From Portulaca oleracea (lineage: Eukaryota > Streptophyta > Magnoliopsida > Caryophyllales > Portulacaceae): a DNA stretch of 64,000 bases. Location of the stretch: the NCBI GenBank assembly GCA_029582165.1, contig CM055870.1:8427832-8491831 (forward strand). Direction: 5' to 3'. Made by a program: the position numbers and the translations under genes. The notes under the pieces were generated by a model, which saw only the letters and a program-made list of their open reading frames with translations, was not told the origin of the DNA and did no database searches. Shown here piece after piece: positions 36,421 to 49,929 of this stretch (position 1 is its first letter; the number at the start of each line of letters is the position of its first letter).

Positions 36421-39400
36421 AAGAAGTTTCGTCCCCGAAACTTGCTGTTGGTTCTATTGCGCTCAATATTCCTTAAAAGACGCGTGGGTAGCTTTCTTTC
36501 ATGCCTTCCTCGGTTTCCCCCGAGGTTTCCGAGGTATCTTGATTTGTCCGAAGTACTTCGACTAAGGGACTTTCCTGTGGGTGAAGTCATTTGATTCTGT
36601 GTTCCAAAAATTTTGGATCGATCATTTGTTTGTGATGAGACCTTCCGTTTTCAATAGAGGTTTTTCTTCAAGATTGCGAGTCGAGCCCGATACATATTTC
36701 CGGAGTTGGAGAGATGTGAACGTCACGCAAAACCTTGGATTCGAAGGTACATCTAAACGATAGGTCACTAGATTGATCCCCTCCACAACGGAGTAAGATC
36801 CTACTATAGTAAGGGTTTAATCTCCTCTAGATATCGTAACTCCGGATCTCCTTGAGTTGAATCACCTTAAAGAAAACACGGTTGCCAATTGAAGTTCGAG
36901 CAGTTTCCGCCTTCTTTTGTCTACTTTTCCTCCTTCATAGATAGAAATGACATGCGCCGACTTTGTCAGGCGATCCATAATTACCCAACTAACTTTGTAG
37001 GGCGCTCCATCCTTCATGGGCAGAAATGAAGTTGCTTCGAATCACGTTTGACAACATGTATCCTCATCGGGGACTATGCCCCTTGGAACTCCATATAAGC
37101 TAACAATCTTGTGTGTGTGGATATCCGTTATCTTATCTGTTTTCCATCCTTCTTGGATAGGAGTGAACTGTGCCAACTTGGTAATGCGACCCGTAATTTA
37201 CTCAAATGTTCCTTCTTCTAGAAGCTGTGGGGGGATATTCCCATGATAGCATCCATAGAATTTGATTCCTATTCCCACGTGGGACTTTCTAAGGGTCTAG
37301 ATTTACCCGATGCTCTTTAACTCTCTGCTTCGACCCTCTTATTATGACAAACATGGACCCTCCTAGCATTATACGTCCTTCACGTTAGGTCACCAAAGGT
37401 GCTCTTTTAGACCTCTATATATTTTTGTACCTCCAGGGTATACAGAGTACAACGAATTGTGGCCCCCTTCCAAAAGCTTAAGCCTTAAGCTTCCCTTATC
37501 AGTATACATAGCTTATTTTGAAACCTTAGGGTTTTGCTTTCATGGCTGAAAATCCAGGTATTCCTTTCGTGGCTAAATTATCATAATCCTCTTGGGTCCT
37601 GGGGCACTTATTCGTTCTGTCTTGGTTCCCTCCGAGATGGACGGTTGTAGGGACAATGCTCTCTCCCTATTCAGTTCTTGCCGCATTCATGGACGAATTA
37701 CAAAACAAGTCACACCCCATGCTGAGCCTTTCAGCTCGAAGCATTTGCTATCGAAACTTCCTTACTGGAGTGCTGTTGAGATCCAAGTCGTAATCCTTAA
37801 TGAGTTCAAACGCCTTCATGGCCTTAGCTTCAACTCTCTCTGAGTGTACATACCTTTGTGACTCCTGTGATCCGTAACGATGGCATTAGAGATTCCATAA
37901 ATGTAAAGCCTTCAAATTTCAGCGCAACACCATTGTTGCGAGCTTTAGGTCGTGCATGGGGTAATCCTCGTAGCTGACTTTAATTGTTGTAACGCCTAGG
38001 CTGCTACCTTATCATTCCATATTAACACATATCCCCGCCCTTAATGAATCACATTGCTATATGCTACATACTCCTTTCCTTCCTCGGGAAGGGATAACAT
38101 TGGGGCGGATGTTAGCTTTTCTTTGAACACTTGAAAGGTTTCTTTGCACTTGCCGGTCCATTCAAACCGTGTTGACCTCTTGAGGAGGTTGGTCTTTGGA
38201 TGAGCTATTTTAGAAAGATTCGGAACAATCTCCTATAGTATTCGGCCATAACTAAGAAACTTCGAACTTTGGTAACCGCCGTAGGTCTTGCCAAACTCTT
38301 AATGGCGCATACTTTGTTAGAGACCATTCAGATCTCTTCGTGGATCACTATATGTTCCCAAAAATCTTAGTTTTCTGAACCAGAGTTCACATTTTGAAAA
38401 TTTTCACATGCAGTCTTTGCTCCCTTACTGATTGAAACGCTTCTGTCAAACGATTCACATGTTCTTTTCGGCCTTTCGAGCATATCAAAACATCATCGTT
38501 AGACATCACTACAACTTAACCACATAAGGTTTGAACACTCGGTTCATCCGATCCATAAATACTGTTGGCATTTGTAAGTCCAAAAAGGCATTACTGTAAT
38601 TCATAGGCCCATATTTTGTTCTAAAGGTAGTTTTAGGAGTATCCTCAGCCCTAACTCTGGGTGGTTGGTCTCTTAACTTTAATCAATCTCAGATGACACT
38701 CTTGCCCCTCTGGGTTAGTCGAACAGTCTATTGATTCTTGGGAGGGGTATTTGTCCTCGTTCGTTCTCAACTTTCAGTAGTCAAAATATAATCTTCTTTA
38801 TCATGCTCGTATAAGACTTTGTCATTGTATTCGTCGGTCATAGGTATACTGTCTGTTCATTCTTTCCATATGTTTCCATGATATCTCATCCTAAGGTTAC
38901 GGTCCTCATCATGACAAGCACCTTACCCTGGTTATTCATACAACCTTGAACTCATTTCTCTTGGTATCCCTTCCTAAGGCAAGGTCCAAAACACTGAGTT
39001 TTTATCTCTGTTAATTAACTGAGCACTCTCCTCCCATTATAAGTTACATGGCGAGAACCTTCTCTCTCTCAGATATATCCATATGGCTTTTATGTCCTTT
39101 GGAAAAAGAGCTAATCTTCCTTCAAGCGTTCTATATTCGTCAACTCATGAACATCTAATCGTAAGAAGCCTTGACCCGAAGGTCCCTAACATTTCCTTAA
39201 ACAATGATTTCTCTACCTTTCCCATCTTACCTCAGGTATCACATAATTCCGTGCAATCCAACATTTTTCCACTTTGCTTTCCCTCCCTTTATCAACTTCC
39301 ATCAAGGCATCTATTTCTTATGAAAGGCACCAACAGGCACGGAGGAAACGCGATAATAGGAAGGTGCCATCAATTAAGAGGTAAGAACATGAATTTTGGA

Positions 39401-41500
39401 AAGCAACAACAAAGCAAAGGTTTACATTGGTAGACTTAAGGCTTTAGGATGACGTGGAGGAATAAAGGTATTCTTTAACCCAACTACGCATGTATATCGA
39501 TTAAGAAAATTGAAATCAACAAGAGATAGCATAATTGCCAAAGATGATGATTACAATGATTTCATGAATAAAGAAATTCATAAGTACATCGAAATGAGTT
39601 TGAATTGGAGAAGAAAGCTATCAGGATCGGTCTTCTGATTTCCGAATTAAAACAATTTAAAGTTTGGAATGTATGAATACTTTATGGTAACTCTCTGGAA
39701 TAATAGAGCATAAGCTATTGATTCTAAACAAGGTACGACGTTTGTGGAAGCCAAGCTTTGAAAAGAGTGTTCAGATTCATGATAGAACATGACCATCACC
39801 TGGAAAAGATAAATCTTAACGAGTAAGAAGGGTCATATGAATCTAATGAAGTTTATCTTTGGGGACATAACGAGTCGACAGCAGTCAAGAGTAGATAATG
39901 GTGACGAAATCATTCATAAATTGGTAACGAGCCACCAAAGGCAGGTTGTTGAATTTCTTAACACACTGGACTGATAACAACGATAGGATCTAATAAAGAT
40001 TCTTGAGAATAACAAGGATAGGAAACGAAGCTTGGATTCTAATATTGCAATGAGAGGGTAAACTTTATTAGGAGGATGTACAATGAGAGCAGGGAATAAA
40101 AGTTGAACTTGAGCGATGAACTTTGAAGTATAAAAGTCATACAGAAGAGATTTGGTCCTCGCAATGGTTATTTGTTAATAGCTCTCCACAAAAAGCGGCT
40201 TCTCCTATCCTAATGACAGAATGAACATGTGCATGGGCGCATAGCTATTCGAGTTAGGCGAGGAACTTGTAGTTCAAATTGATTTCCCCGATCTTTGAAA
40301 CATATTTCAACATTACCACGGAGTAAACCCTTATCCCACATAACTTGTTGCCATCACCACTTTATAACTTGTTATGTCTATGTCCTTAGTTTGTAGCCAA
40401 TTGCATTCTCATAAGGCCTTCCTCGCCTCACCTGGCTATAAAATCCACAAGCGTGTTCGTATAGTAAGGAAACTCCAATTAATTTCCCACGACCCTATGA
40501 CGACGTAAAGCTCACCGCCCAAAAGGGCTATCACAAGCACTTGCTAGCTAAAAACCTTCAACGTATGATACCAATGTAAACATCCTAGAATATGAGGATG
40601 CCCCTTCCATTTGACCTTAGGGTACCCCTTTTTCAACCATATCCGAAATACATTTTGACACTAAACAAATTCTAAAGTCCCCTCATTACTTCCAATGCCT
40701 CCCTTTAACCAAGGGCATGGGGAGGCCCCATAATTTTAGCATAGTTTAACTAGTTACGAGAGATGGCCTTAAGACAAAAGAATCTGTCAACCACGTAGGT
40801 CCATACAGTCATTTAACTTAGCGGAGGTTAGCTTCTAGTTAACCCTGTACAAGAGTCAATCAGAGAAGATTCTCATGATGAGATGCCCCTTAACCATAAT
40901 CATTAGTACCCTTAGGCTCTTGGTTAACTTCATGCTTGTCGGGATCCATATTAGAATTTTTCTTCCTCCGCGGGCTCGTGCTCTAACGGCGATGACCCAC
41001 GTCGTGGGGAGGGAAAACGTGCGGTGGGGTTAGTCTCGCGTTTGGAGGAGCAGGCAATGATACGTCTCGTGTAGAAAAGGCCCTAGCTCACTCACATGTA
41101 ATCGCATAAGCGAAGCAGCCTGAATGATAACAACTTCCAATGCGGTGTGATTCTGTGCCCAATGTAGTTGTAGTTGAAGCACCAGGTGTATCGACCGGTT
41201 CTTCCTAACGGAGTAGCTGGCGGTAGTAGCTTCTTACATCATCCCACAAACTCTTGTGGGGAAGGGTGGCAATAAGCACCAAACTCGGCACTCATCATTG
41301 CGATGCTCAAATTGCGGATTAGCCGCACAGGCGTTTTGCAACTTCTTGAGATGAACTTGGACGTTGGTCTTGGCTCCCGTAACATCGTGAAGAGGTTGGA
41401 CAAAAGGGACACGATTGTGATCCATCTATGCTCTATGTTCCATGTGACATCGGTAAAAAAAAATTTTAATAACTTTGACATTGAGAGACTGTGTTGGAAG
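36418..41500 (-). pseudogene. Decayed gag-pol polyprotein of copy B
   Basis: On the minus strand the pieces run: RT near 38450-38770 ([32 protein letters not shown]), connection domain near 38130-38290 (AEYYRRLF, RFEWTGKCKETFQVFKEKL), start of RNase H near 38040-38130, and a chromodomain remnant near 36470-36580 (TEEGMKESYPRVF). Frameshifts and stops interrupt every block. The region from about 40163 to 41290 is absent from copy A; it shows no clear gag or protease signature. Confidence 0.85.
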
Positions 41501-42181
41501 AAAAACAAACAAATGAAAATTAAGGCGAGGTCCGAGACTCAACCAACTTGAACCTTACTTGTCTTAATAAGGAACTCTTGTTCCATCTCATGATTACTGT
41601 GACCTTACTTACTATCCTTGGATCATGCTGAACATTTGTATCATATAAACATCTTTAATCAGTTCACTGTACACTTTGGCAAGGCTTTTAGCCCCTAATT
41701 TGAGCTTTACATCAATTCCACTTGGAATTGGGACTTATACATTCTTATTTGGATGACTAAAGTCTCCTTTAAAGACTATTTCAACGTGCTTCGTGTCCAC
41801 AACGGCACTTATACACATAACATGCTTTACTCATACCAAACTTTTAAGTTAAACACAACCTGTAATTAAGTTTTCTTAAACTTGCTACTAAACTTTCTAA
41901 TTTCTGCAGAAATTTCGGCAGCACTTCCCCTATAAATTGGACTCTCCCAAATTTTACATATTCTTCAAACCTGCAAGGGAAAACACTTACATTTCATATA
42001 CCTATCTAGAGCTTCAAGCTCAACATCCATCCCAACAATTTCACATATTTCTAACTCAATCCATAAAGGACTCGTACACCTATAAGGGACACATATGTCA
42101 CCACACCTAATATCCATACTTCACAAATGCATATCACAATCGCTTAGAATTTCTAAATCCTCAAATCCTTCTTATAACTCC

Positions 42182-42193
42182 GCTCTGATACCA
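42182..42193 (-). other. Primer-binding site of copy B
   Basis: TGGTATCAGAGC on the minus strand, four bases after the 5' LTR, complementary to initiator tRNA-Met. Confidence 0.9.
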
Positions 42194-42197
42194 TAAC

Positions 42198-45100
42198 TGT
42201 AACGCCCCAACCTTAATCACAAGATTAAGACTATACTTTAGAATCCCAAACCTGTGATTAGCGCAGCGGAACACCTTAGGTCGAGGCATTACCGCCGTCC
42301 CCACTCGGGACAAGGCACATACACAAACCACAATTTTACAATCCACCATAAACTGTACTTAACTTCATACAACACAACTGCTAAACTTAAAGTACAAATA
42401 CATTATACAACCTTTAATTAAACATATCGTATAGACCTTTCACAACCAAGTGACCTTTAATGCTCTTGAGTAACCTTGAATACCGATCTTCGATCGCCTT
42501 TAGAGAACTACCCTGTACAGACAACTTGCTCCTGCTTAACCTCGTCTTTATCCTGGGAGCTCGGACAGCCTAAAACAAAACATTGAAATACAAACGCAAA
42601 GTGAGTGGGGAAACACTCAGTACGTAAACCTCCAACACGTCAAACCGTTCGAAAACGGTTTTTAGTGCCGGCATTTAAATTCATTTTGAAAACGGGAAGG
42701 GGACATAAGAATGCTAAACCATGGAATACTTTAAGCTATAAAGTTTCTATGCATATGTTGTGCTTAACATTGAAAAGTTTTCATACTATAAGACGTGGTA
42801 TCCCTTTTAGATCGATGCCGAAGCACCTCACGCACGTACGCCCAAACCGATCTCGAGTTTGGATGGGTGACTGCTAGGCAGTCGACACTGGCCAGGTCAA
42901 GATTACTCCGGTAGGAGCCTGTAAAATGCTAGACTTCACTCTAGCTACTGTAGAATAGGTGTCGGGACCACTTATAAAACAATAAAATTATTGGAGCATA
43001 TAACTATGCAATAAAACCGTACTTGATTTTTAATAGAAGCCAGAGTTGGACAATTTGCGTACCTTAAGACGCTAACACTTTGGCGGCTCGGCTCGGCTTG
43101 GAGATGGCCTTTGAAACTTTGTCAACCAATAGAAGCATACATAAACATGAAGAACCGAATAAGGTTCTAAATTAGTTTCACGAGTTTGGAAACTTAGTAA
43201 TATAAATGAAACAACTTTAGGAATAAAATTTCAGGTTGTATCAAAATAGCGTTTGTAGCATAACGTGAGTTAGGAAAATCGAAGCGACGTAAAAGAGTAC
43301 ATCCCGGAATAGGGAAAAACATGATCTTTAACTTTGTCAACTGGCTCAAAGGCTAGAAATGAAAGGAAGGGCCCGAAAAATGGCCCGGACAGAAGCAGTA
43401 CATATATAACCTTAGAAATTTCCGGGTCGGAAAACATGAGAATAATAACGTAGAATATGGTTCAATTGAAAGGGCTTGAATCCAATACAATAAGCTTGAA
43501 TCGATGGTGAATGGGGTAATTAGAACTTGAAAGCTATGATAAGCACGATGGAGTTAAACATGCCGTGATAATACGATAGCAATTGAACGGTAAAACGGGT
43601 TCGATCAACATACTCGAATGCGATAAGAACAAGCTTGGATCAATGATTTAAGCAATAAAGATGGAATGGACTTTAAACTTGGAAGCCATCAAGCTAGAAG
43701 AAACTCTTAGCTAGCTCAAGACATTGAATATCATACCATAGAAAGATGGGGAAACAAAATACTTTATCAAACTCATTAGCTTTTGGGAAGCCATCCTTAA
43801 GACTCACTTAAGACCCCAATATAGTACTTTTAGCCTTAAACACATAACTCCAACATGCTAACTTATAGCTATGACCCATTTATGCTTAGAACCCCTTATT
43901 GGGTTGATTGGAGGCCCAAAAGACATACATTTACGCAAACCAACTTGGGCAGAAATTTATCCCGGACAGCCCTGCTTCCCGGGCTCGTAACTCACACTCC
44001 CGATATCCGATGACTATGAACCATACCTTTCCGGAAAGCTTGCAATGTGGCCTAAAACTCTTATGTTTATCACTAAAACCAATAAAGTCTCCAAAGGGAC
44101 GAAAAATGGCCAACAAATCAGACATGCGCTTAAGAATTCTGGGCAGAGGTCAGATTGCAACCCTTCAATGGAAACCCCATATCTTTTAATCCCGACATTG
44201 TATGGATGCATATGATACATTTCCGGAAAGCTCAGAATGTTAGCTAAAACTTTCATGTTTACCACAAAGACTAAGGAAGTCTCTAAAGGTCTGAAATTCA
44301 GCCTTCAAAACACTAACTCAGAAATCGTATATAAAAACGTGAGGTTACGGTTTTGGTCGTAACTCGGGCTATACATGTCGAAAACTCGAAATTCCAAAGC
44401 CCATGGTTTTCTAACACCTTAAGCTATCAAATGGAGTAGAAATCTGGGCAAAAATCCCACTTTTACACAACTGTAAATTTCCAGAACCGAGACAGAACTT
44501 TTATTTACCGAAATTCCAGTTTTTAACTCGGTTTTTCACCCTTAATCATATTAAAACACAACCAAATCCCAAATAACCTTAATCCACTATACTTTCAGAA
44601 CATAAACCTTAATAATCCATCCATCAATGGCCTTAAAAATCACATGCAACCATGGATTCACTACCATCAATACATACTTAACATTCCTTCACCCAAATAT
44701 CTTAATTTCACATACTTTGAACTTAACAACATTTAATTTACAAACTTAAACATATAATCAGTCCCTAATCCATAATAATCCTTCAAGAGTTAACATGCAA
44801 CAAGCTATAAACATCATCCAACAAGAATATACTCAAGAACCTCAAGAACACTTCCAAAAATCACATGCATATATTCCAAAATCAAACCCTAACTTAACCA
44901 ATACAATTATACACTTGAATTCAAGATAGAAGGGAGTAAAAGAAGTAGAAATTGCAAAGATAACATATAAACATCACCAAATTCAGATTAGGGACATAAA
45001 GAATTGAGTTTGGGGGTTTGAGAGATTACCCATGGGTTAAAATTTGATGATAACCGAAGAGAAGGAGGAGAGGTGGCGGCCACCTTGGGAGTGGTTTCGG

Positions 45101-45838
45101 CACGACGCGCGCCGGAGAAGCCCAGCAGAGGGGCGGCTGGTGGCTGGCCTCGGCGAGCAAAGGGGAAAGGGGTATGGGTAGAGTGAGAAGTGTGGGAGTT
45201 GCTTGCAATTAAAAGAAATGTACTAACTCCACCCCCTTTATTATACTACTATATACTTCCTCCTTATTAAATTAAACCCCTTAATATAATCTGAATTTGT
45301 AAAATAATTCCAATAATTGTAAATGTATCCATCTCAAAAAAAAAAAATAGTTTGTACCAAATAAAATCAATTGGTAATAATTGGGTAAAATAAAATAAAC
45401 CTTGGATGTAGAAAATCCAAATAAATGAAATATAAATATTACTTGCACTTAAATGAAATAAATATACCCCAAATAAATTAAGGTCTTGGGTAATAAAATA
45501 TAAATGTTACGAGGTCGAATAATTAGACCCCTTTCGGTTAAGAAAACCGCGTAAACGGTAACACCCGATACAAATTAACTTAACGTGTAAATAACTTTAA
45601 AACATAAATCGTATAACCTGAAATACTTTAACTCTATGTATGAACATGTAAAGTAAAATTTTTAAGCCGACAACTCGGCACCTTAGCCATTTCCTGCACG
45701 AGACACGACGCCGATAACAATAAATAATTAAGTAAATCAATAAATAAATAAAGGTAAACGCGAAAAATTCATAACGCGATTTGGGTAATTACTGTGCTTA
45801 ATATATAATTAAACATGATTTTGGGGTGGTTTGTTACA
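42198..45838 (-). repeat. Right (5') LTR of copy B, 3641 bp
   Basis: It is 38 bp longer than its partner, mostly because the partner lacks bases in GC-rich spots, for example 42262-42310 compared with 32870-32890. Confidence 0.95.
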
Positions 45839-45881
45839 TTAAATTTTGATAAAATAGAGTTTTGACCAGTCAAAACACTAA

Positions 45882-46039
45882 GGCCCTGTTCGGCAAAAAG
45901 AGCGGATTCAGTAGCGTATAGCTGTTGGGGTAGCGGATAGCTGTTGCATAGTATCGGATAACTTATAGCTGTTTGTAAAATAGTGTTCGGTAAAATTAGT
46001 GGTTGGAATAGCTGATAAATATAAAATGACCAAAAAAGA

Positions 46040-46073
<34 letters not shown>

Positions 46074-46833
46074 GTTATTATTTTGGCCACAATTTCTACC
46101 TTATGCCTCTCAATTTCATCCTTTTCTATAGCCTCATTGTATTATTACCCATTTTATTCTCTGTCCCGCTCTCCCATTCTCTCTCTAAGCTAAAGGATTC
46201 ACTTTTCAGCTATATACATCAACAAAGTCCCTTGAATGCTCGAATTGAAGCACCATAATTTTTCACTCAGGCTTTTTGTCATTCCACTCAATCTTGCTTC
46301 TTTATGCTTCACTGCCTTTAACTCCAGTGATAATCTTGTATTAGTCACAATCATGAAGTCAAGTAATTAATATGTGTTCCTTTGATAATCTTGATTATGG
46401 TTATAAATTTCTCAATTTTGTGGACCTTAAGTAAAATTTCTGCAAAGATTCAAATCAAAACTTCTACCAGAGCATTATTAGAAAGAGGAAGCTATTAAAT
46501 TAGAATATGACTCATGCCCCTTGCGTAGTTCCAGGAAGCTTGAAGAAGAGAAATTAAAAGCAATCTGAGTTCAAGGAGGATAAGAGGTCCTTTTATACTA
46601 ATGGCAGAGGTTGTAATATAAGAAAAAAGCTTGAGGGCAGTGTTGGAATGAAAAATTCAAGACGCTATCTACTCTCTTTGACGTTAAGATCATTAACGTC
46701 TGTAAATTGTTTGTTCAAACGTCAATCGCTGATTTAAAACGTTGCGTTACCGAACACTTAAAATTTGACAAAATGGCGTTTTAATTGATAAAAATATTAA
46801 ACGCTGCACTAAACGTTGTTGCCGAACAGGACC
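45882..46833. mobile_element. PIF/Harbinger-type (Tourist-like) element
   Basis: The left end GGCCCTGTTCGGCAA and the reverse complement of the right end, GGTCCTGTTCGGCAA, differ at one base. TAA flanks both sides (45879-45881 and 46834-46836). A three-base TAA duplication with such ends is typical of PIF/Harbinger. About 950 bp, no transposase seen; it includes an (ATT)n run near 46041-46083. Confidence 0.8.
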
Positions 46834-46836
46834 TAA

Positions 46837-48630
46837 ATATTTTAAATATTGTTGTCCAACACAACCTTAAAAATCACTATAAAGTGAGTGACTTTTATTT
46901 ATTTATTTATTAACCTGTAGGAATAATGAAGGGCGGTACAATGCAAGACTGTTAAGATAAAAATGTCACTAACCTAAGGAGAAGTGGTAAAAAACGCCAT
47001 CATAATTTTGGATGTAAACTCCGTGCTACTGATACCTATTAATGAGGACTAAAATGTCACTTAATTGACTATTGTAGATGAGTGACCCTTAGTAGTAGGT
47101 AAAAACACCCAAATAAAATGAAAAATATTATAACCCTCTTAATCAATGACCTAATTAACTAAAAATCCCATAAAAGTAAGTCCTCGCTCCCTTATTTTAG
47201 TCCTCATTCAATTCCCTCAATTTCAAACCTCTAATTCCCTTGCCCTTAGTTAACTGTTCATCTACCTCCTTCAACTCCCACCCATAAAAAAAAAAGGGTT
47301 GGATCATTTATAAATCAGAGGCCAAATTCAACATCAACATCCATTTTCGCACCCCCACAAGTGATTTGGAGGTGTAAAAAAACCTTGGTGGTACATGGTT
47401 TCCAAGTATGTAACAAACTATGATTTCATGTTTGAGTCTACTGCTTAAAATTCATGATTTTGTATTAGGCGTTCCTGTAGAGGAGAAAGAGGTCGTCGTT
47501 GTTGAGATTTGAGAAAAATGATTGTTTTTTAGGGTTTTTAGAGCGAGATGAAGGAGAAGAAGCAAAAAAAACACCTTGATTTTTGGGCCTTAAAGATAAG
47601 CAACAGGGGAGGAGATGGACAATGGAGAAGCAATAGAGTGTGAGGAAGAGGGTGGCAACTTTGGTGAGTTTAATAAAAAAAAAGGAGAGAATGGACAATT
47701 AATTTTTAGGTTGGTGGTAATTTCACCTTCAAATGTAATTCTGGAGCAAATTAGTCAAAAGGAGATGATTACTTGCTACAATTAGTAAAAACTAAAAACT
47801 TGACAATGGGGAATTTTTGCACAATATAGATTTGTTTAATATCACGGCGTTAACATCAAAAATGTTGGTGCTATTTATGTCACTTTTACCTAATTTAATG
47901 ATATTTTTATCCAAGTACTCTACAAAATAATTACAATTTACAACATAGAAATAAGGGATTAAACCTTAAATTTAATATGTGTAGGACCTCAATTATAAAC
48001 CACTAGACCAAGATTTTATTTATGACTATTTTTAGTTGTAAAACACTATAATGATGCTCCGTTTTTTGCACATGACCATCAAGGAAACATAAATGTTCCT
48101 ATATGGAAAAATCACTTACTCCTACAAAGATAATTTTAAATTTAAATTTTTTTGTTAAAATTTTACTTTTTTGTCCAAAAACATATACACCCATCACTTA
48201 GTTAATGTAGTACCATCCTATTATAGGGAGACCTTGGTGCATGCATATGCTTGAAAATCTATTGTAGGCATGTAACACACCCATACCTTTTTGTAGCAAT
48301 AAATAAAATTGGTCAATAAGTATTTGCCTCTTGAAAGCCCATGTCTCTAATAGAAATTGAACAAATTATCTATTTTTAAAAGGTCAATCAACTATAACTA
48401 GACTCCTCTTATGATAATTTGTAGCATCTGGACTTTTGTTCGTGGAACATCAAATAATAATGGCCAAAAAATGTATTTCATCAATTCATCACATTCTTTA
48501 GCTAATTTCTCTAAACTCACATTTCAACATAGTTAATAATAGCTAAGTTTCTTTATTATATTGAAGTTTAATATTTTTATAGAGATTTTTAAGAATTCTT
48601 TTTTGTTTTTCTTTGTACATATCATATTCA
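46837..48630. other. Intergenic region upstream of the peroxidase gene
   Basis: It contains a possible Mutator-like element (46986-47890). The rest, including the expected peroxidase promoter from about 48000, is AT-rich with no confident sites. Confidence 0.45.
46986..47890. mobile_element. Possible Mutator-like non-autonomous element
   Basis: The left sequence GGTAAAAAACGCCATCATAA, continuing into TTTTGGATGTAAACTCCGTG, resembles the reverse complement of the right side (GGTAAAAGTGACATAAATAG, later TTTTTGATGTTAACGCCGTG). The repeats are imperfect and no target duplication was found, so this is tentative. Confidence 0.35.
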
Positions 48631-49929
48631 ATGGGTGCTACCGAATCAGTTCCTGAAAAATCAATTCATGAATTTACCGTTAAGGTACCTTGTAAAACTT
48701 TTATGATAAGAATTGATCATCAAATCTCAATTATTTCTTCTTTTTAGTATAATTTTTTCCCTCTTCCACAAATCATGATATCGTTTGTTTGTTTCTTATT
48801 TGAATTGGTTGGATAGAATAGCAAGGGAGAGGATGTCGATCTCAGCATTTATAAAGGAAAAGTTCTCCTCGTCGTTAATGTAGCTTCAAAATGGTATTTC
48901 TATCTTTTGAAAACATGGTCTTTTTCTTGTTGTATTTAAACATGATTAATCTTTTCTTATTTTTATAGTTCTCTAATTGGAGTTTTCATTTCGTTTATGC
49001 ATTATTGACAGTGGATTCACAAATGTAAATTACACCCAATTAACAGAACTCTACAACAGATACAAAGATAAAGGTAATGAATCATTTATTTATAATCTTT
49101 ATTAAAAAGTTTATTATTTGACAAAACCATGCCCTTTTTCTTGTTCATCAGCCAAATAATCAAAACTTGCAAGACTAAGTTTGTGGAAGATAATGACATA
49201 TTCCCCTTTATAATGTAACATGGAAGAATCAAAATTTGCAAGGTTTGAGATTTACGTTGTTGAAGAATTTACAGAAATTGATGATCATACTTATAACCAA
49301 TAGAATAATTGGATGTATCAGTGATCTTTCAATTATTAGGCTTATAATGTCGAATATTGTTATTTTAGGGCTCGAAATTTTGGCATTTCCGTGTAATCAG
49401 TTTTTGAAGCAAGAACCAGGGACAAGCGAAGAAGCTGTACAATTTGCTTGTACAAAGTTCCAAGCTGAATATCCAATCTTTCAGAAGGTAAAATAATATT
49501 TAATTGATCTCTTACTTTGTACCTACATTAAAAAAAATCTCATTATATACTTCATTGTCATTCTATAAGAAATAATAACACAATTAATTTAAATAGATTC
49601 GAGTAAATGGCCCAAAAACTGCACCAGTATACAAGTTTCTAAAAGCCAGCAAAAGTGGATCATTTCTATTAGGAAGTGCGATCAAGTGGAACTTCACAAA
49701 ATTCCTGATTGATAAGGATGGAAATGTAATTGATCGATATGCTCCGACAACTGCACCTTTTGACTTTGAGGTGGTTACTCATCCAATGTCATCATCTTCT
49801 TCTTCTCAAATTTCAATTTTTTGTTTTGTTTTGATTGTTTAATTACTTGTTAATCTCTTGATTATCATTGTTGGAATCTCTTAGGATGACATCAAGAAAG
49901 CACTTGGGTTGGAGAAGGATGAAGAGTAA
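48631..49929 (+). CDS. GPX: Cysteine-type (phospholipid hydroperoxide) glutathione peroxidase
   Basis: Six exons (48631-48684, 48817-48893, 49012-49073, 49369-49487, 49597-49770, 49885-49929) join to 176 aa with consistent GT-AG splicing. The enzyme reduces hydrogen and lipid peroxides; plant members normally use thioredoxin as donor. The peroxidatic residue C44 (in ASKCGFTN) is split across the exon 2/3 junction. C73 lies in LAFPCNQF and the likely resolving cysteine C92 in QFACTKF. W135-N136 in IKWNFTKF complete the active-site set with the conserved Gln of the NQFLKQEPG segment. There is a cysteine, not selenocysteine, at the active site, as in plants generally. No transit peptide is visible ([15 protein letters not shown] start), so a cytosolic form is likely. 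Confidence 0.95.

Larger units (their letters stand above)
32803..45838 (-). mobile_element. Ty3/gypsy chromovirus retrotransposon, copy B (same family)
   Basis: A 13.0-kb element in the same minus orientation as copy A. LTRs lie at 32803-36405 and 42198-45838. The 5-bp target duplication TTAAA is perfect (32798-32802 and 45839-45843). The primer site (minus, 42182-42193) and polypurine tract (minus, about 36406-36420) match copy A. LTR ends, the bases next to the polypurine tract and large parts of the interior are shared with copy A, but the LTR middles have diverged, so these are two separate insertions of one family and not a segmental duplication. The pol frame is decayed. Confidence 0.95.

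Noticed and set aside
46041..46083. Isoleucine-repeat frames on both strands
   Set aside because: Produced by an (ATT)n run inside a PIF/Harbinger element.
49236..49496. Separate 86-aa gene
   Set aside because: It is glutathione peroxidase exon 4 with upstream intron sequence translated.
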